From assembly GCF_002835465.1 (NCBI RefSeq), contig NZ_PIZM01000002.1, positions 124,001-188,000 on the forward strand: a DNA stretch of 64,000 bases, written 5' to 3'. Positions 46,792 to 56,187 of this stretch are shown in pieces. The translations under genes and the position numbers were made by a program. Position 1 is the first letter of the stretch. Every line of letters starts with the position of its first letter. Below the pieces are notes generated by a model. It saw nothing but the letters and a program-made list of their open reading frames with translations. It searched no databases and was not told where the DNA came from. This DNA is from Psychromonas sp. psych-6C06. GTDB lineage: Bacteria; Pseudomonadota; Gammaproteobacteria; Enterobacterales; Psychromonadaceae.

Positions 46792-49196
46792 TGTCTAAAT
46801 CACAGCAAGTTTTAACTGATTGTTTTCATTGCGGAGAGCCAGTTCCTAGCGATACACATTTTAGGGTCACTATTAAAGGTGAATCACAACATATGTGCTG
46901 TCCTGGCTGTGAAGCAGTGGCACAAACTATTGTTGATAGTGGATTAACCTCTTACTACGATCACCGCAGTGAAAATGCAGAAAAAGGGGCGACCTTAATA
47001 CCAGAGCAACTGTCACAGCTTGAACATTATGACCTTGAGCAGATACAGGAAGAATTTGTTACACAAGATGAACTGCTTAATGAAATAACACTTACCGTTG
47101 AAGGGATCACCTGTGCGGCTTGTGCTTGGTTAATCGAAAAACAACTTCGCCAACTATCCGGCTTAAAGTTTATTAACGTCAACACTACCCTGCATCGTGT
47201 TGTCATTTGCTGGCATAAAGAAGAGTTGAAACTCAGTGAAATACTCACTGAAATACGAAAAATAGGTTATAAAGCCTACCCGTTTCAGGTAAACCAACAG
47301 GAAGCGCTCTACACACAGCAAGCTAAGTCGTATCTTCGCCGATTAGGTCTGGCTGGTATTGCTACCATGCAAGTAATGATGTTTGCCATTGCTCTTTATG
47401 CGGATCTATTTTCAGGCATGGAAGAGGAGTTTATCCATTACTTTCGTTGGGTTAGCTTTATTCTAGCCACACCTGTTTTACTTTATAGTGCACAGCCATT
47501 TTATATTAATGCATGGCGTAATATTCGCCACCGCACCTTAGGCATGGACATACCAGTTTCCATTGCTTTACTTGGTGCTTATATCGCCTCAGCTTATGCC
47601 ACTGTAATGGAGACTGGTGAAGTTTATTTTGAAGCCATTTCAATGTTTACTTTCTTACTTCTTCTGGGAAGGTTACTCGAGCTACGCGCTCGCCGTAAAG
47701 CATCAGAGACCAGTAGTAATCTTCTGCGTTTGTTACCTTCTATGGCAACCTTGATTGAAGCAGATGAAGGTGGCCAAACAGAATCTCTTATCCCAGCCAA
47801 AACATTAGTTATAGGACAAGTCATTCTTGTTAAGGCAGGGGAAACAATCCCTGTCGATGGAACAATTATAACTGGGATCAGTAATATTGAAGAGTCAATG
47901 TTAACCGGAGAGCACTTGCCTGTGCATAAAGGCGAGCATAGCGTGGTTTATGCTGGCACCGTTAACATTACCAGCCCATTAACTATACGTGTAGATAAAC
48001 TCGCGCAGAACAGTTTGATTTCAGACATCATTCATTTACAAAACAGCGCACAGCAAAATAAACCACATATCGAAGTAGTCGCCGACCTTGTTTCACGCTA
48101 TTTTGTCGGGGCATTACTCATTATTGCGTTGTGTACTTACATCGGTTGGAGCTTAATCGATCCCTCACAAGCCTTTTGGATAACACTCTCTGTATTGGTT
48201 GCAACCTGCCCATGTGCCTTGTCACTGGCAACACCTACCGCCCTTACCTGTGCGACAGCAAATCTAAACAAGCAAGGTATTTTAATAAAACAGCACCATG
48301 TATTAGAAACGGTTAACCACATCGATCATATGGTGTTTGATAAAACAGGCACACTGACTCATGGCGATTTTGTATTACTCAATACCACTACCTACGCAGA
48401 TTACACCTCTCAACATTGTATTGATCTAGCTTCACAGTTAGAGAAAGTCTCTGAACACCCTATTTCACTGGCATTTCATCAACAACAAAAAAATAACGTT
48501 GTGTTAAATGATGTATTTAATCTACCAGGACAAGGCTTGCAAGCAAGTTATCAAGGTCAGCAGTTAAAACTAGGTCATGCACAATTTTGTTCAATAGGCA
48601 CACCTATAAATAGTAAAGAGCTAGTTATCTATTTAACCTTAGACAAGCAACTTATTGCCAGCTTTGAATTAGGTGACACATTACGTCAAAGTGCTCAGGA
48701 TATTAGTCAATATTGCCAACAGCACAGTATTGAAACAACTTTGTTAACAGGTGATATTTCATTAAAAAGTGAAGAAGTTGCCACTCAGCTGAATTTCAGC
48801 AACGTTACCAAAGGGGTAACCCCAGAGGGCAAACTAAGCCATCTAAAGGAATTACAAAATTCGCAACAAGTATTAATGGTTGGCGATGGTATAAATGATG
48901 CGCCGGTGCTCGCAGGAGCGCATGTTTCTGTTGCACTTTCCAGTGGCACCGATGTGGCAAAGAACAGTGCCGATGTTATTTTATTAGGTGAAGACTTAAA
49001 TAAAATAGCAACACTACGAAAAACAGCACAAAAAACAACCACCATTATTAAAGAAAATTTAGGTTGGGCAATTGGCTATAATGTGATTATTGTACCACTC
49101 GCAATTATGGGGCATGTACCGCCTTACATTGCAGTACTCGGTATGTCTTTTAGCTCGCTAATCGTAGTCAGTAATTCACTACGTTTACTTAAGTAA
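46791..49196 (+). CDS. ccoI: Copper-translocating P-type ATPase CcoI/FixI
   Basis: Inner-membrane copper pump that supplies copper for the oxidase. The 801-residue protein has an N-terminal cysteine cluster (CFHCGEP, then CCPGCEAV) and a heavy-metal domain with GITCAACAWL (about residues 104-113). Eight membrane segments include the TCPCALSLATP metal site. The catalytic core has the DKTGTLTHG phosphorylation motif and GDGINDAPVLAGA. The double N-terminal domain is typical of CcoI rather than CopA. Confidence 0.94.
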   Translation: MSKSQQVLTDCFHCGEPVPSDTHFRVTIKGESQHMCCPGCEAVAQTIVDSGLTSYYDHRSENAEKGATLIPEQLSQLEHYDLEQIQEEFVTQDELLNEITLTVEGITCAACAWLIEKQLRQLSGLKFINVNTTLHRVVICWHKEELKLSEILTEIRKIGYKAYPFQVNQQEALYTQQAKSYLRRLGLAGIATMQVMMFAIALYADLFSGMEEEFIHYFRWVSFILATPVLLYSAQPFYINAWRNIRHRTLGMDIPVSIALLGAYIASAYATVMETGEVYFEAISMFTFLLLLGRLLELRARRKASETSSNLLRLLPSMATLIEADEGGQTESLIPAKTLVIGQVILVKAGETIPVDGTIITGISNIEESMLTGEHLPVHKGEHSVVYAGTVNITSPLTIRVDKLAQNSLISDIIHLQNSAQQNKPHIEVVADLVSRYFVGALLIIALCTYIGWSLIDPSQAFWITLSVLVATCPCALSLATPTALTCATANLNKQGILIKQHHVLETVNHIDHMVFDKTGTLTHGDFVLLNTTTYADYTSQHCIDLASQLEKVSEHPISLAFHQQQKNNVVLNDVFNLPGQGLQASYQGQQLKLGHAQFCSIGTPINSKELVIYLTLDKQLIASFELGDTLRQSAQDISQYCQQHSIETTLLTGDISLKSEEVATQLNFSNVTKGVTPEGKLSHLKELQNSQQVLMVGDGINDAPVLAGAHVSVALSSGTDVAKNSADVILLGEDLNKIATLRKTAQKTTTIIKENLGWAIGYNVIIVPLAIMGHVPPYIAVLGMSFSSLIVVSNSLRLLK

Positions 49197-49205
49197 GGTA
49201 TTGTC

Positions 49206-49394
49206 ATGAGTATCATTTATGTATTAATTCCTATTGCAATGATATTCGTTGCGATTGCAGTATTAGTATTTTTTTGGGCAGTGAAATCTGACCAATATGA
49301 AGATCTTGACCGTGAAGGGATCAATATTCTTTTTGATGAAGATATAGAACAAACAGCAGCTCCTCGCAATAAAGAGAATGTGCATAAAAAATGA
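49206..49394 (+). CDS. ccoS: cbb3 oxidase maturation protein CcoS
   Basis: Small single-span assembly factor. The 62-residue protein has a membrane segment (about residues 4-27) and the family core FFWAVKSDQYEDLDREG, followed by FDED. It lies 9 bases after ccoI, and its stop overlaps the next start by 4 bases. Confidence 0.92.
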   Translation: MSIIYVLIPIAMIFVAIAVLVFFWAVKSDQYEDLDREGINILFDEDIEQTAAPRNKENVHKK

Positions 49395-50074
49395 TGCTCA
49401 ATGATTTTGTAGCGGCATTAGTCATCGGTTTGTTAGGTGCAGGTCACTGTTTAGGTATGTGCTCTGGTATTGCTAGCGCTATCACTTTTTCGACGGATCA
49501 AAATAAAAGTAAATTTCACTCCTTTATCGCACTTTTCCTATACAACATAGGCAGGATAAGCAGTTATTCTCTCGCAGGTGCTATCTTCGCAGCAAGTAGC
49601 GGTGCACTCATTGTTTTTTTAGGCGGCAAAGAAGCATTAATCTATCTGCGTATATTAGCGGCTATTTTAATGTTATTACTCGCACTATACATATCTCGAC
49701 TTTGGTTTGGTTTGCTAGCATTGGAAAAACTTGGTAACGGTATCTGGCAATACATCAAGCCCATCGCGCAATATTTTTTACCCCTCAAACATCCTATACT
49801 TGCTTTCCCGTTAGGCTTTCTGTGGGGTTGGCTACCCTGTGGCTTAGTATATTCAACCCTCTCTTGGGCTGCGAGTAGTGGCAGTGCAGAAAATGGCATG
49901 CTGATCATGCTTGGATTTGGTATTGGTACTTTGCCAGCAATGCTCACCGTTGGCTCACTTACTCAGCAATTAAAATTTACCCTTAATCACCGTTATTTCC
50001 GTTACGCAAGTGCCCTTTTATTAGCTATTTTTGCGCTACACACTTTTTATATTGCACTGCAACAAATTAATTAA
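49391..50074 (+). CDS. Sulfite exporter TauE/SafE family (DsbD-like) membrane protein
   Basis: A 227-residue membrane protein with about six hydrophobic segments. Conserved cysteines lie in GAGHCLGMCSGIASAIT (near residue 20) and WGWLPCGLVYS (near residue 150), the pattern of DsbD-like membrane domains. It regularly follows ccoS in gammaproteobacteria and is probably involved in cbb3 or cytochrome assembly (electron or copper handling). Transport of sulfite is not implied. It is translationally coupled to ccoS. Confidence 0.82.
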   Translation: MMLNDFVAALVIGLLGAGHCLGMCSGIASAITFSTDQNKSKFHSFIALFLYNIGRISSYSLAGAIFAASSGALIVFLGGKEALIYLRILAAILMLLLALYISRLWFGLLALEKLGNGIWQYIKPIAQYFLPLKHPILAFPLGFLWGWLPCGLVYSTLSWAASSGSAENGMLIMLGFGIGTLPAMLTVGSLTQQLKFTLNHRYFRYASALLLAIFALHTFYIALQQIN

Positions 50075-50180
50075 TAAAGCATTAATTACTCAAGCTAGAA
50101 CACACTTATCAACTTCCTGATGACGATTGCTAGTGGTAGTGTTACGAAACAGTTCAAAGCCTTCTCAAATAGTGTTAAAC

Positions 50181-50194
50181 TTGATTTAAGTCAA
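50181..50194 (+). promoter_or_regulatory. FNR box upstream of fnr
   Basis: TTGATTTAAGTCAA matches the FNR consensus TTGATNNNNATCAA with one mismatch. It ends 20 bases before the fnr start. Autoregulation, probably repression, is inferred from its position. Confidence 0.75.
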
Positions 50195-50214
50195 GAGTCG
50201 GAAATAGAAAATAT

Positions 50215-50958
50215 ATGGAAAAAAGTAACACAGCTCGCCAACAATCAGGTAATTGTGCAATTCGTTGTCAAGATTGTAGCATCAGCCAACTATGCATCCC
50301 TTACTCATTAAATGAGACTGAGCTTGATCGCTTAGACAACATTATTGAGCGTAAAAAACCGATTCAAAAAGGCCAAGAGATTTTTAAAGCAGGCCAAGAT
50401 ATGAAGTGTTTATACGCAATTCGTTCCGGTACGCTAAAGTCTTACACCATCACAGAACAGGGCGATGAACAGATCACCGCTTTCCATCTTGCTGGTGATT
50501 TAGTTGGATTCGATGGCATTAGCGATGGTACCCACCCAAGCTTTGCACAAGCACTTGAAACAGCAATGATTTGTGAAATTCCATATGACACACTGGATAA
50601 TCTATCAACAAGCATGCCAAAGCTAAGACAGCAAATTTTACGTTTAATGAGCTCTGAAATAGTCGGCGATCAAAACATGATTTTGCTTTTATCTAAGAAA
50701 AATGCTGAAGAACGCCTTGCTTCATTTATTCATAATCTATCAACTCGTTTTGCTGCCCGTGGTTTTTCACCTCGAGAGTTCCGTTTATCAATGACACGTG
50801 GTGATATTGGTAACTATCTTGGGTTAACCGTTGAAACAATTAGTCGTTTATTAGGACGCTTCCAAAAGAGCGAAATGATTGCAGTAAAAGGTAAATACAT
50901 CAGTATCTTAGATGAAGATCAACTTGCTGAATTAGCGGGTGCAAAGAAAAAAGATTAA
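50215..50958 (+). CDS. fnr: Oxygen-sensing transcription regulator FNR (EtrA)
   Basis: Global regulator switching genes between aerobic and anaerobic metabolism through an oxygen-labile 4Fe-4S cluster. The 247-residue protein has cluster ligands Cys18, Cys21 and Cys27 (CX2CX5C) plus a distal cysteine in [10 protein letters not shown] cyclic-nucleotide-like beta-roll follows, then a C-terminal helix-turn-helix with [15 protein letters not shown], whose recognition helix reads TTGAT half-sites. It follows the cbb3 assembly genes and precedes uspE, as in many relatives. The start was chosen to keep the four-cysteine spacing. Confidence 0.95.
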   Translation: MEKSNTARQQSGNCAIRCQDCSISQLCIPYSLNETELDRLDNIIERKKPIQKGQEIFKAGQDMKCLYAIRSGTLKSYTITEQGDEQITAFHLAGDLVGFDGISDGTHPSFAQALETAMICEIPYDTLDNLSTSMPKLRQQILRLMSSEIVGDQNMILLLSKKNAEERLASFIHNLSTRFAARGFSPREFRLSMTRGDIGNYLGLTVETISRLLGRFQKSEMIAVKGKYISILDEDQLAELAGAKKKD

Positions 50959-51058
50959 GCAGTTAACAAAATAGCCTTTTCTGTGCTGAAAAGGCTACCT
51001 ATTTCCGCTCATCTGACCTAAATTATAGTTATGTATTTATCTTAAACAGGGGCAGATT

Positions 51059-51994
51059 ATGCTTAAATATCAAAATATTTTAGTTTTTATCGATCCAACC
51101 CAAGAAGCACAACCCGCATTGGCACGAGCCACCGAGATCGCTAAAAAACAACATGGCTCAACAATCACACTTTTTCTTTGTTGCTATGACCTAAGTTATG
51201 AGATGACCTCTTTAAGTTCAGCAGAAGAGCGTCAAGCGATGCAACGCTTGGTGATTAAAGAAAACCAAGCATGGTTAGATGCTATAGCAGTACCCTATCA
51301 AGAGGAAGGGATCACTATTAAAAGTGTGGTCATCTGGCATAGTCGCCCTTTTCAAGCGGCGATTATTGAAGTGTTAAAAAATGCCCATGATTTAGTTATT
51401 AAAGCAACCCACCCTCACTCAAAATTAAGCGCGATACTATTTACTCCAACTGATTGGAATTTACTGCGTAAGTGTCCAGTTCCCTTGCTGCTAGTTAAAC
51501 ATAATAAATGGCCTGAAAAAGGCAATATACTATGTGCTATCAATTGTAAAAGTATGCAGGATGATGACCATCATATTCTCAACCAACAAATTATTGATGA
51601 AGCTAATGCAATGGCAAATATCATTAATGCCAATACACATATTGTTAATGCTTACCCAAGTCCACCGATGAATATCATGTTAGAGCTTCCTGAGTTTGAC
51701 CCGATTAATTACGAGGATGGATTAAAAACATTTCATCAACAATCGCTCTTAGAATATGCGCAAAAAAATAATATTGATGAATCTAAAACCCATCTGGTGC
51801 AAGGATTACCAGAAGATGTTATTAGTAATATTGCTAAAGAGATAGAAGCCGAGTTGGTTATCCTTGGCACTGTCGGCCGTTCAGGTTTAAGTGCAACCTT
51901 ACTTGGTCATACGGCAGAGCAAGTGATTGATCAACTCGATTGTGATCTATTAGCATTAAAACCAGCCGGTTACATAAGCCCAATAACCCTTTAA
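51059..51994 (+). CDS. uspE: Universal stress protein E
   Basis: Cytosolic stress protein made of two Usp domains, about residues 1-150 and 155-311. The second ends with the nucleotide-binding GTVGRSGLSATLLGHTAEQV pattern. AGGGG lies ten bases before the start. The fnr-uspE neighbourhood is conserved in gammaproteobacteria. Roles in motility and stress are known for E. coli UspE; none is visible here. Confidence 0.92.
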   Translation: MLKYQNILVFIDPTQEAQPALARATEIAKKQHGSTITLFLCCYDLSYEMTSLSSAEERQAMQRLVIKENQAWLDAIAVPYQEEGITIKSVVIWHSRPFQAAIIEVLKNAHDLVIKATHPHSKLSAILFTPTDWNLLRKCPVPLLLVKHNKWPEKGNILCAINCKSMQDDDHHILNQQIIDEANAMANIINANTHIVNAYPSPPMNIMLELPEFDPINYEDGLKTFHQQSLLEYAQKNNIDESKTHLVQGLPEDVISNIAKEIEAELVILGTVGRSGLSATLLGHTAEQVIDQLDCDLLALKPAGYISPITL

Positions 51995-52021
51995 TTTTTA
52001 TTTAACATAGAAAGAGAAACA

Positions 52022-52489
52022 ATGAATAGATTAGTTGCAGGTGATAAAGCACCACTTTTCACCCTTCAAGACGATAAAGATAACAGTGTGTCACTTGCCG
52101 ATTTAGCAGGTAAAAAAGTATTGGTATACTTCTATCCCAAAGCAATGACACCTGGTTGTATTACCCAAGCTTGTGGTTTACGCGATAGTCAAAGTGAACT
52201 TGAAGCACATAATACTGTTGTTTATGGTATCAGCCCAGATCCGGTTAAAAAATTAGCTAACTTTGTATTGAAAAAAGAGCTGAATTTCCCCCTTCTATCC
52301 GATGAAGATCATGCGGTAGCTGATGCGTTTGGAGTATGGGGAGAAAAGAAATTCATGGGCAAAGTTTATGATGGTATCCACCGCATTAGTTTCTTGATTG
52401 ATGAAAAGGGTGTTATTGAACATGTCTTTGATAAGTTTAAAACAAAAGATCATCATGAAGTGGTTATGAATTATCTAAAAGGGGAGTAA
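52022..52489 (+). CDS. bcp: Thiol peroxidase Bcp (peroxiredoxin)
   Basis: Reduces hydrogen peroxide and organic peroxides using thioredoxin. The 155-residue protein has the peroxidatic Cys46 and nearby Cys51 in MTPGCITQAC, the Bcp pattern. AAAGAGAAACA precedes the start. A GGGGAGTA/TACTCCCC palindrome overlaps the stop codon (52481-52498). It lies 27 bases after uspE and may be co-transcribed. Confidence 0.93.
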   Translation: MNRLVAGDKAPLFTLQDDKDNSVSLADLAGKKVLVYFYPKAMTPGCITQACGLRDSQSELEAHNTVVYGISPDPVKKLANFVLKKELNFPLLSDEDHAVADAFGVWGEKKFMGKVYDGIHRISFLIDEKGVIEHVFDKFKTKDHHEVVMNYLKGE

Positions 52490-52520
52490 GTACTCCCCTA
52501 CTGATAAAGCGATTGCTTAA

Positions 52521-52546
52521 CGAGTTATCATTAAGGTGATAACTCG
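52521..52546. terminator. Hairpin between bcp and the convergent SpeE-like gene
   Basis: CGAGTTATCA and TGATAACTCG pair perfectly around TTAAGG. It overlaps the stop codon of the minus-strand gene. With no strong T run it is only a possible terminator. Confidence 0.45.
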
Positions 52547-54231
52547 GTTTCTCGCTCCCAAGCTCTTTGATGATATTGATATAACTGGTTAGAGCCTAAA
52601 TAGTTTATCTTTATCTGTGACTTATTATCGTAGAAGCCCTTATTAAAGCTAAAGGCACCCTCGATAAGTTTAGGGGTTATCCATACGGTAGATACTGAAA
52701 TACTCTTTTCTCTCGCTAATCGCTCACTCACACTTGCACCTTTCTTTGTAGCGACTGTCCAACCCCACTCCCCAAACGAAGGAACATTTTGATGGTATTG
52801 TTCCACTTGCTTAAAGTTTGCAGCTTGTACTGTTTTTGCTATCGATATAAATGCATTTTGTGCATGGAAGGGCGAAGTAGATTGAACCACCATTGTACCA
52901 TCGGTATTAAGCAGATGATTTAGGCGATAATAAAAATTCACACTATATAATTTATTAAGATCAGGATGGCTAGGATCAGGCAAATCAATGATAATGCTGT
53001 CAAACACTTGTTTCTGTTGCAGCAACTTATCAATAGCAATAAAAGCATCATCATTAATCACTGTGACACGAGCGTCATTAAAACTATCAGCGGTTAATTT
53101 ACTTATTTTAGTCGCAAGGTGTGCTGGTAAAGCCTTTTCAGGCGCTTTAAATAACTTGACTAGATAAGGATCTAGATCCACCAGCGTGACTGCTTTAGGG
53201 TTCCATTTAAGTACCTCACGTAACGCCAAGCCATCGCCACCGCCAATAATTAAAATGTTATCGTGCTTATTAGCACTCTGCATCGCAGGATGTACCAAGA
53301 ATTCATGATATATATGCTCGTCTAAACTTGAAAACTGCAAACGGCCATTGATATAAAAATTAAAGATGGGATCTAATCCGCCCCCTAATTGACGCTCTGT
53401 AAACACTAAGTTTTGATAAGGTGTCTGTGTTTGATAGACGACTTTGTCAAGGTAAAGCATATTTTGCATCTGCTTCTGCCAGTTGCCACCATATTGGAAT
53501 ACCGCTACAACCAACACCGCTAACAATGTATGTCCAATCAACAGCCACCTAATGTTTCTTAAATACTTTTTAAAGCGTATTAAAAAAACAAAACCGGCAA
53601 CTAAATTCAATGTTGCTGTTAATGCAGCCGCTTGGCTTATCTCTATTTTAAGCATGAATAATACCCAAATAGCAGCACCAATACCGGCGCCAATATAATC
53701 CGCACCATAAATTGTGCCTGCATTATGTGCTAAATGATGCCCATAGATAGTTTCTCTAATCCTTGCGATTAACGGTATTTCCATACCAATTAAAAAGCCT
53801 AAAACAAAAGCAAAAATGTAAGGTAACTGAAGACTGAGCCAGTTAAATTGTGCCAACATACCTCCACGTGGCAACATATCCATTGGAAGCTGGTAACTGT
53901 CTGCAATCAATTGTGGTAGTGTCTGGCTGAAGCCAATAATTGATGCGATAAAGAGCGTTGCGCTACAACCAATGAATGCAACAACCAATTCCAATACAAC
54001 AAATCCCTGAAAAGCATCTTTCACTTTTTTAGCAGCAAAAGCGCCTAACCCCATGGAAACAATCATAATACCGATAATCGCGTAAATAACTGTTTCTACG
54101 CTGCCTAAGATACGTGCAGAATAATGTGATAATAGGTATTCGTAGATGAGCCCACAACAAGCGAGCGTAGCCATGATTAAAATAAGCAAACTATCGTCAA
54201 CCAATAGCTTTAATTTTTGTTTGTCTTGCAT
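52531..54231 (-). CDS. Membrane-anchored spermidine synthase-like aminopropyltransferase
   Basis: A 566-residue protein from MQDKQKLKLL at 54231, preceded by GAAGTGG; a GTG three codons earlier is the longest start. The first ~220 residues hold seven membrane segments. The rest is a SpeE-like domain with the aminopropyl-donor binding loop GGGDGLALREVLKW, VTLVDLDPYLV and the acidic DLPDPSHPDLNKLY motif. Such fusions exist in many marine bacteria next to DUF350 genes, as here. Polyamine synthesis is the family activity, but the real substrate of this membrane form is not established. Confidence 0.85.
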   Translation of the reverse strand: MQDKQKLKLLVDDSLLILIMATLACCGLIYEYLLSHYSARILGSVETVIYAIIGIMIVSMGLGAFAAKKVKDAFQGFVVLELVVAFIGCSATLFIASIIGFSQTLPQLIADSYQLPMDMLPRGGMLAQFNWLSLQLPYIFAFVLGFLIGMEIPLIARIRETIYGHHLAHNAGTIYGADYIGAGIGAAIWVLFMLKIEISQAAALTATLNLVAGFVFLIRFKKYLRNIRWLLIGHTLLAVLVVAVFQYGGNWQKQMQNMLYLDKVVYQTQTPYQNLVFTERQLGGGLDPIFNFYINGRLQFSSLDEHIYHEFLVHPAMQSANKHDNILIIGGGDGLALREVLKWNPKAVTLVDLDPYLVKLFKAPEKALPAHLATKISKLTADSFNDARVTVINDDAFIAIDKLLQQKQVFDSIIIDLPDPSHPDLNKLYSVNFYYRLNHLLNTDGTMVVQSTSPFHAQNAFISIAKTVQAANFKQVEQYHQNVPSFGEWGWTVATKKGASVSERLAREKSISVSTVWITPKLIEGAFSFNKGFYDNKSQIKINYLGSNQLYQYHQRAWERETELSP

Positions 54232-54258
54232 TTTTACCACTTCAAATGATGCTAAAAG

Positions 54259-54283
54259 AAAAGGCTATCAGTGATAGCCTTTT
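54259..54283 (-). terminator. Hairpin between the DUF350 gene and the SpeE-like gene
   Basis: AAAAGGCTATC and GATAGCCTTTT pair over 11 bases around a 3-base loop, with a T-rich stretch after it on the minus strand. It lies 27 bases before the SpeE-like start, so it may end or attenuate the upstream transcript. Confidence 0.7.
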
Positions 54284-54330
54284 TATTATCAATGTAACGA
54301 TTCAATCATCGCTATATATGCGTATTTACA

Positions 54331-55230
54331 TCAAGTCATCAATGCCATTAACAGCAATGCGATTGAGAATGAAGTCGTTAGCTCTATAGTAGCAATACCG
54401 ATATTTTCCTGATCTTCTACTTCAACACGACGGTTAATGCCCAGTAAGACAATAAATTTAGCAATAGTGGTAAGTACAGTAAGGCAAGCCATTAGAATAA
54501 GGCTCATAATCGCCCATTGAGTAACCCCCAGCCAAATGTTGTTCGCATCATAAACAATGAAGTAACTAGCAGCCGTTACCGACATAGCCGTTGAAATTAA
54601 GTAACCCGCATAACGAATTGCTAATGCCACTTGCCCACCTTCCAACGTTGCTTGAAAGGTTGTGCCGTTGTTGTGTGAAAAGCGCCATTCAAATATACGT
54701 GTGATTAATACCAGCATTATCTGTGAGACAATCCAAGCAGAAGCAATGGCAATAAAGGTACTCACATCTAGTCCCTCTACCCATATAAGAGCGGCACGTA
54801 CCACTATTGCGGTAGCAATAACAGATGCGGCATCTACTAAGCCAACTGAAATATTACGGTTTAAAATAAGCTCATGCTTATTAAAGGCAGGTAGTGCAAA
54901 TTTATCATGGATAAAGCGCCCTGCTTTGATTAATACCAGTCCAGCGATTCCATAAGCAAACATACCAATCAACTCGATTGAGTAAGAACCTGCTAATTCA
55001 CCTGTAATTGCGCCACTTAATGCGATTCCCATGGCAGCGACAGCACCAGCCATGCTAATACCATATGCAAAATTATCTTTCTGCGATAATTCATCTTTGG
55101 TATCAACTTTGCCAATGAACCCCATGGTAAAACGAATGCCACCTAGCAACGCAATAGCCACAGCCATGTCGATTAGCAGGTAAACAGCAATATCACCGCT
55201 TTGCCCTAATTTTGTGATTAATTCATTCAT
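54331..55230 (-). CDS. DUF350 (YjfL-type) membrane protein, double-length
   Basis: A 299-residue integral membrane protein with about eight hydrophobic segments. It appears to be two DUF350 units, since each unit is about 130-140 residues with four segments. The glycine-rich QKDNFAYGISMAGAVAAMGI (about residues 50-69) is the DUF350 mark. AGGATTTTATT precedes the start. Function is unknown; the family recurs with SpeE-like and stress-related genes. It lies 9 bases after the lipoprotein gene. Confidence 0.82.
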   Translation of the reverse strand: MNELITKLGQSGDIAVYLLIDMAVAIALLGGIRFTMGFIGKVDTKDELSQKDNFAYGISMAGAVAAMGIALSGAITGELAGSYSIELIGMFAYGIAGLVLIKAGRFIHDKFALPAFNKHELILNRNISVGLVDAASVIATAIVVRAALIWVEGLDVSTFIAIASAWIVSQIMLVLITRIFEWRFSHNNGTTFQATLEGGQVALAIRYAGYLISTAMSVTAASYFIVYDANNIWLGVTQWAIMSLILMACLTVLTTIAKFIVLLGINRRVEVEDQENIGIATIELTTSFSIALLLMALMT

Positions 55231-55239
55231 AATAAAATC

Positions 55240-56187
55240 CTATTTACCGCGACGCGTGCCACGTGATGATGTTGTTTTACTGTTTCTGAAACTACTTGAT
55301 GCTTTAGATTGAGCACGTGCTTTAGAGTAACTTGAGCGTCCTGAAAAAGGTGTTGATTTTTGCGCTTGTCGACTTGAGTTAGACATCGCACTAGCACCTG
55401 TTTTTGATTTTCCGTAGGGGCTTTGAAAGCCTCTATTATTACCAAACTGTTTTTTAGTTTTATTCGCTAAATCATTTTGAGATTTTGTCTGCTGTGGTGA
55501 TGTGTAGCGATTTCTGCCAACATCATTGTAATAACTGTAGTCTCGACGTGATGACCATCTATCGTAACGTACAGGATTTGTGATAGCAGAAAACATCGCA
55601 TACATACCGTACCAATGCCAGAATGACATACCACTGCTGTCAGTTTGCCATTGCCCATATCCTGGGTTCCCAACAAGCTGGCTACCTGCGCCATTATCTT
55701 CAGCTCCATTTGCCTGTAGACTTTGTTGCTTACTGATCGCATTAACTCGCGCTAATTTTCCATCCGACATATCCGCAATAACATTAATGGGGTCGGAAAG
55801 AGCATCATTAAACAATGCGGGATCAGAAGCTTCAATTAAGGTTTCAGTCTCAAACAACTGTGCTTCGATATCACCAACTACTTGTGGCTGTTCGCGCATC
55901 GTTTTTAAACGCTGAACAAGCCCTTGGTAAGTAGGGCCTTCGCGTGTCGCATCTCGACTGAGTTGCTCAAGCAAGGGCGATAACTCCGGCTTTTCATCGG
56001 CGAGTAAACTTGCATATTGTTCAAGTAACATCGCATTGCGAATATTTTTATTATCAAGGCTCTGCCCTAATGCATTGATAAGATAATCTGCACTATTGAT
56101 ATTGCTATCAATTCGCTCTTGCCGCTCATCACCACAAGCACTGATCAAGAGAGTAAAGCACAATATAATTAATAGTTTAATGTTCAT
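55240..56187 (-). CDS. Lipoprotein of the DUF350/SpeE-like group, function unknown
   Basis: A 315-residue protein with a lipoprotein signal and lipobox ISAC (Cys18). The middle is helical (about residues 25-165). The C-terminal ~100 residues are rich in Ser, Arg, Lys and Gln with few acidic residues, so this part is very basic and probably disordered. I do not recognise a domain. Its start overlaps the kdsB end by 11 bases, placing it as the tail of the lipid A/Kdo operon and the head of the DUF350 group. Confidence 0.7.
   Translation of the reverse strand: MNIKLLIILCFTLLISACGDERQERIDSNINSADYLINALGQSLDNKNIRNAMLLEQYASLLADEKPELSPLLEQLSRDATREGPTYQGLVQRLKTMREQPQVVGDIEAQLFETETLIEASDPALFNDALSDPINVIADMSDGKLARVNAISKQQSLQANGAEDNGAGSQLVGNPGYGQWQTDSSGMSFWHWYGMYAMFSAITNPVRYDRWSSRRDYSYYNDVGRNRYTSPQQTKSQNDLANKTKKQFGNNRGFQSPYGKSKTGASAMSNSSRQAQKSTPFSGRSSYSKARAQSKASSSFRNSKTTSSRGTRRGK

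Noticed and set aside
50120-50311. A 63-codon frame overlapping the fnr start
   Set aside because: It contains the FNR box and runs out of frame through the fnr cysteine region, so it is a shadow of regulatory and coding sequence.
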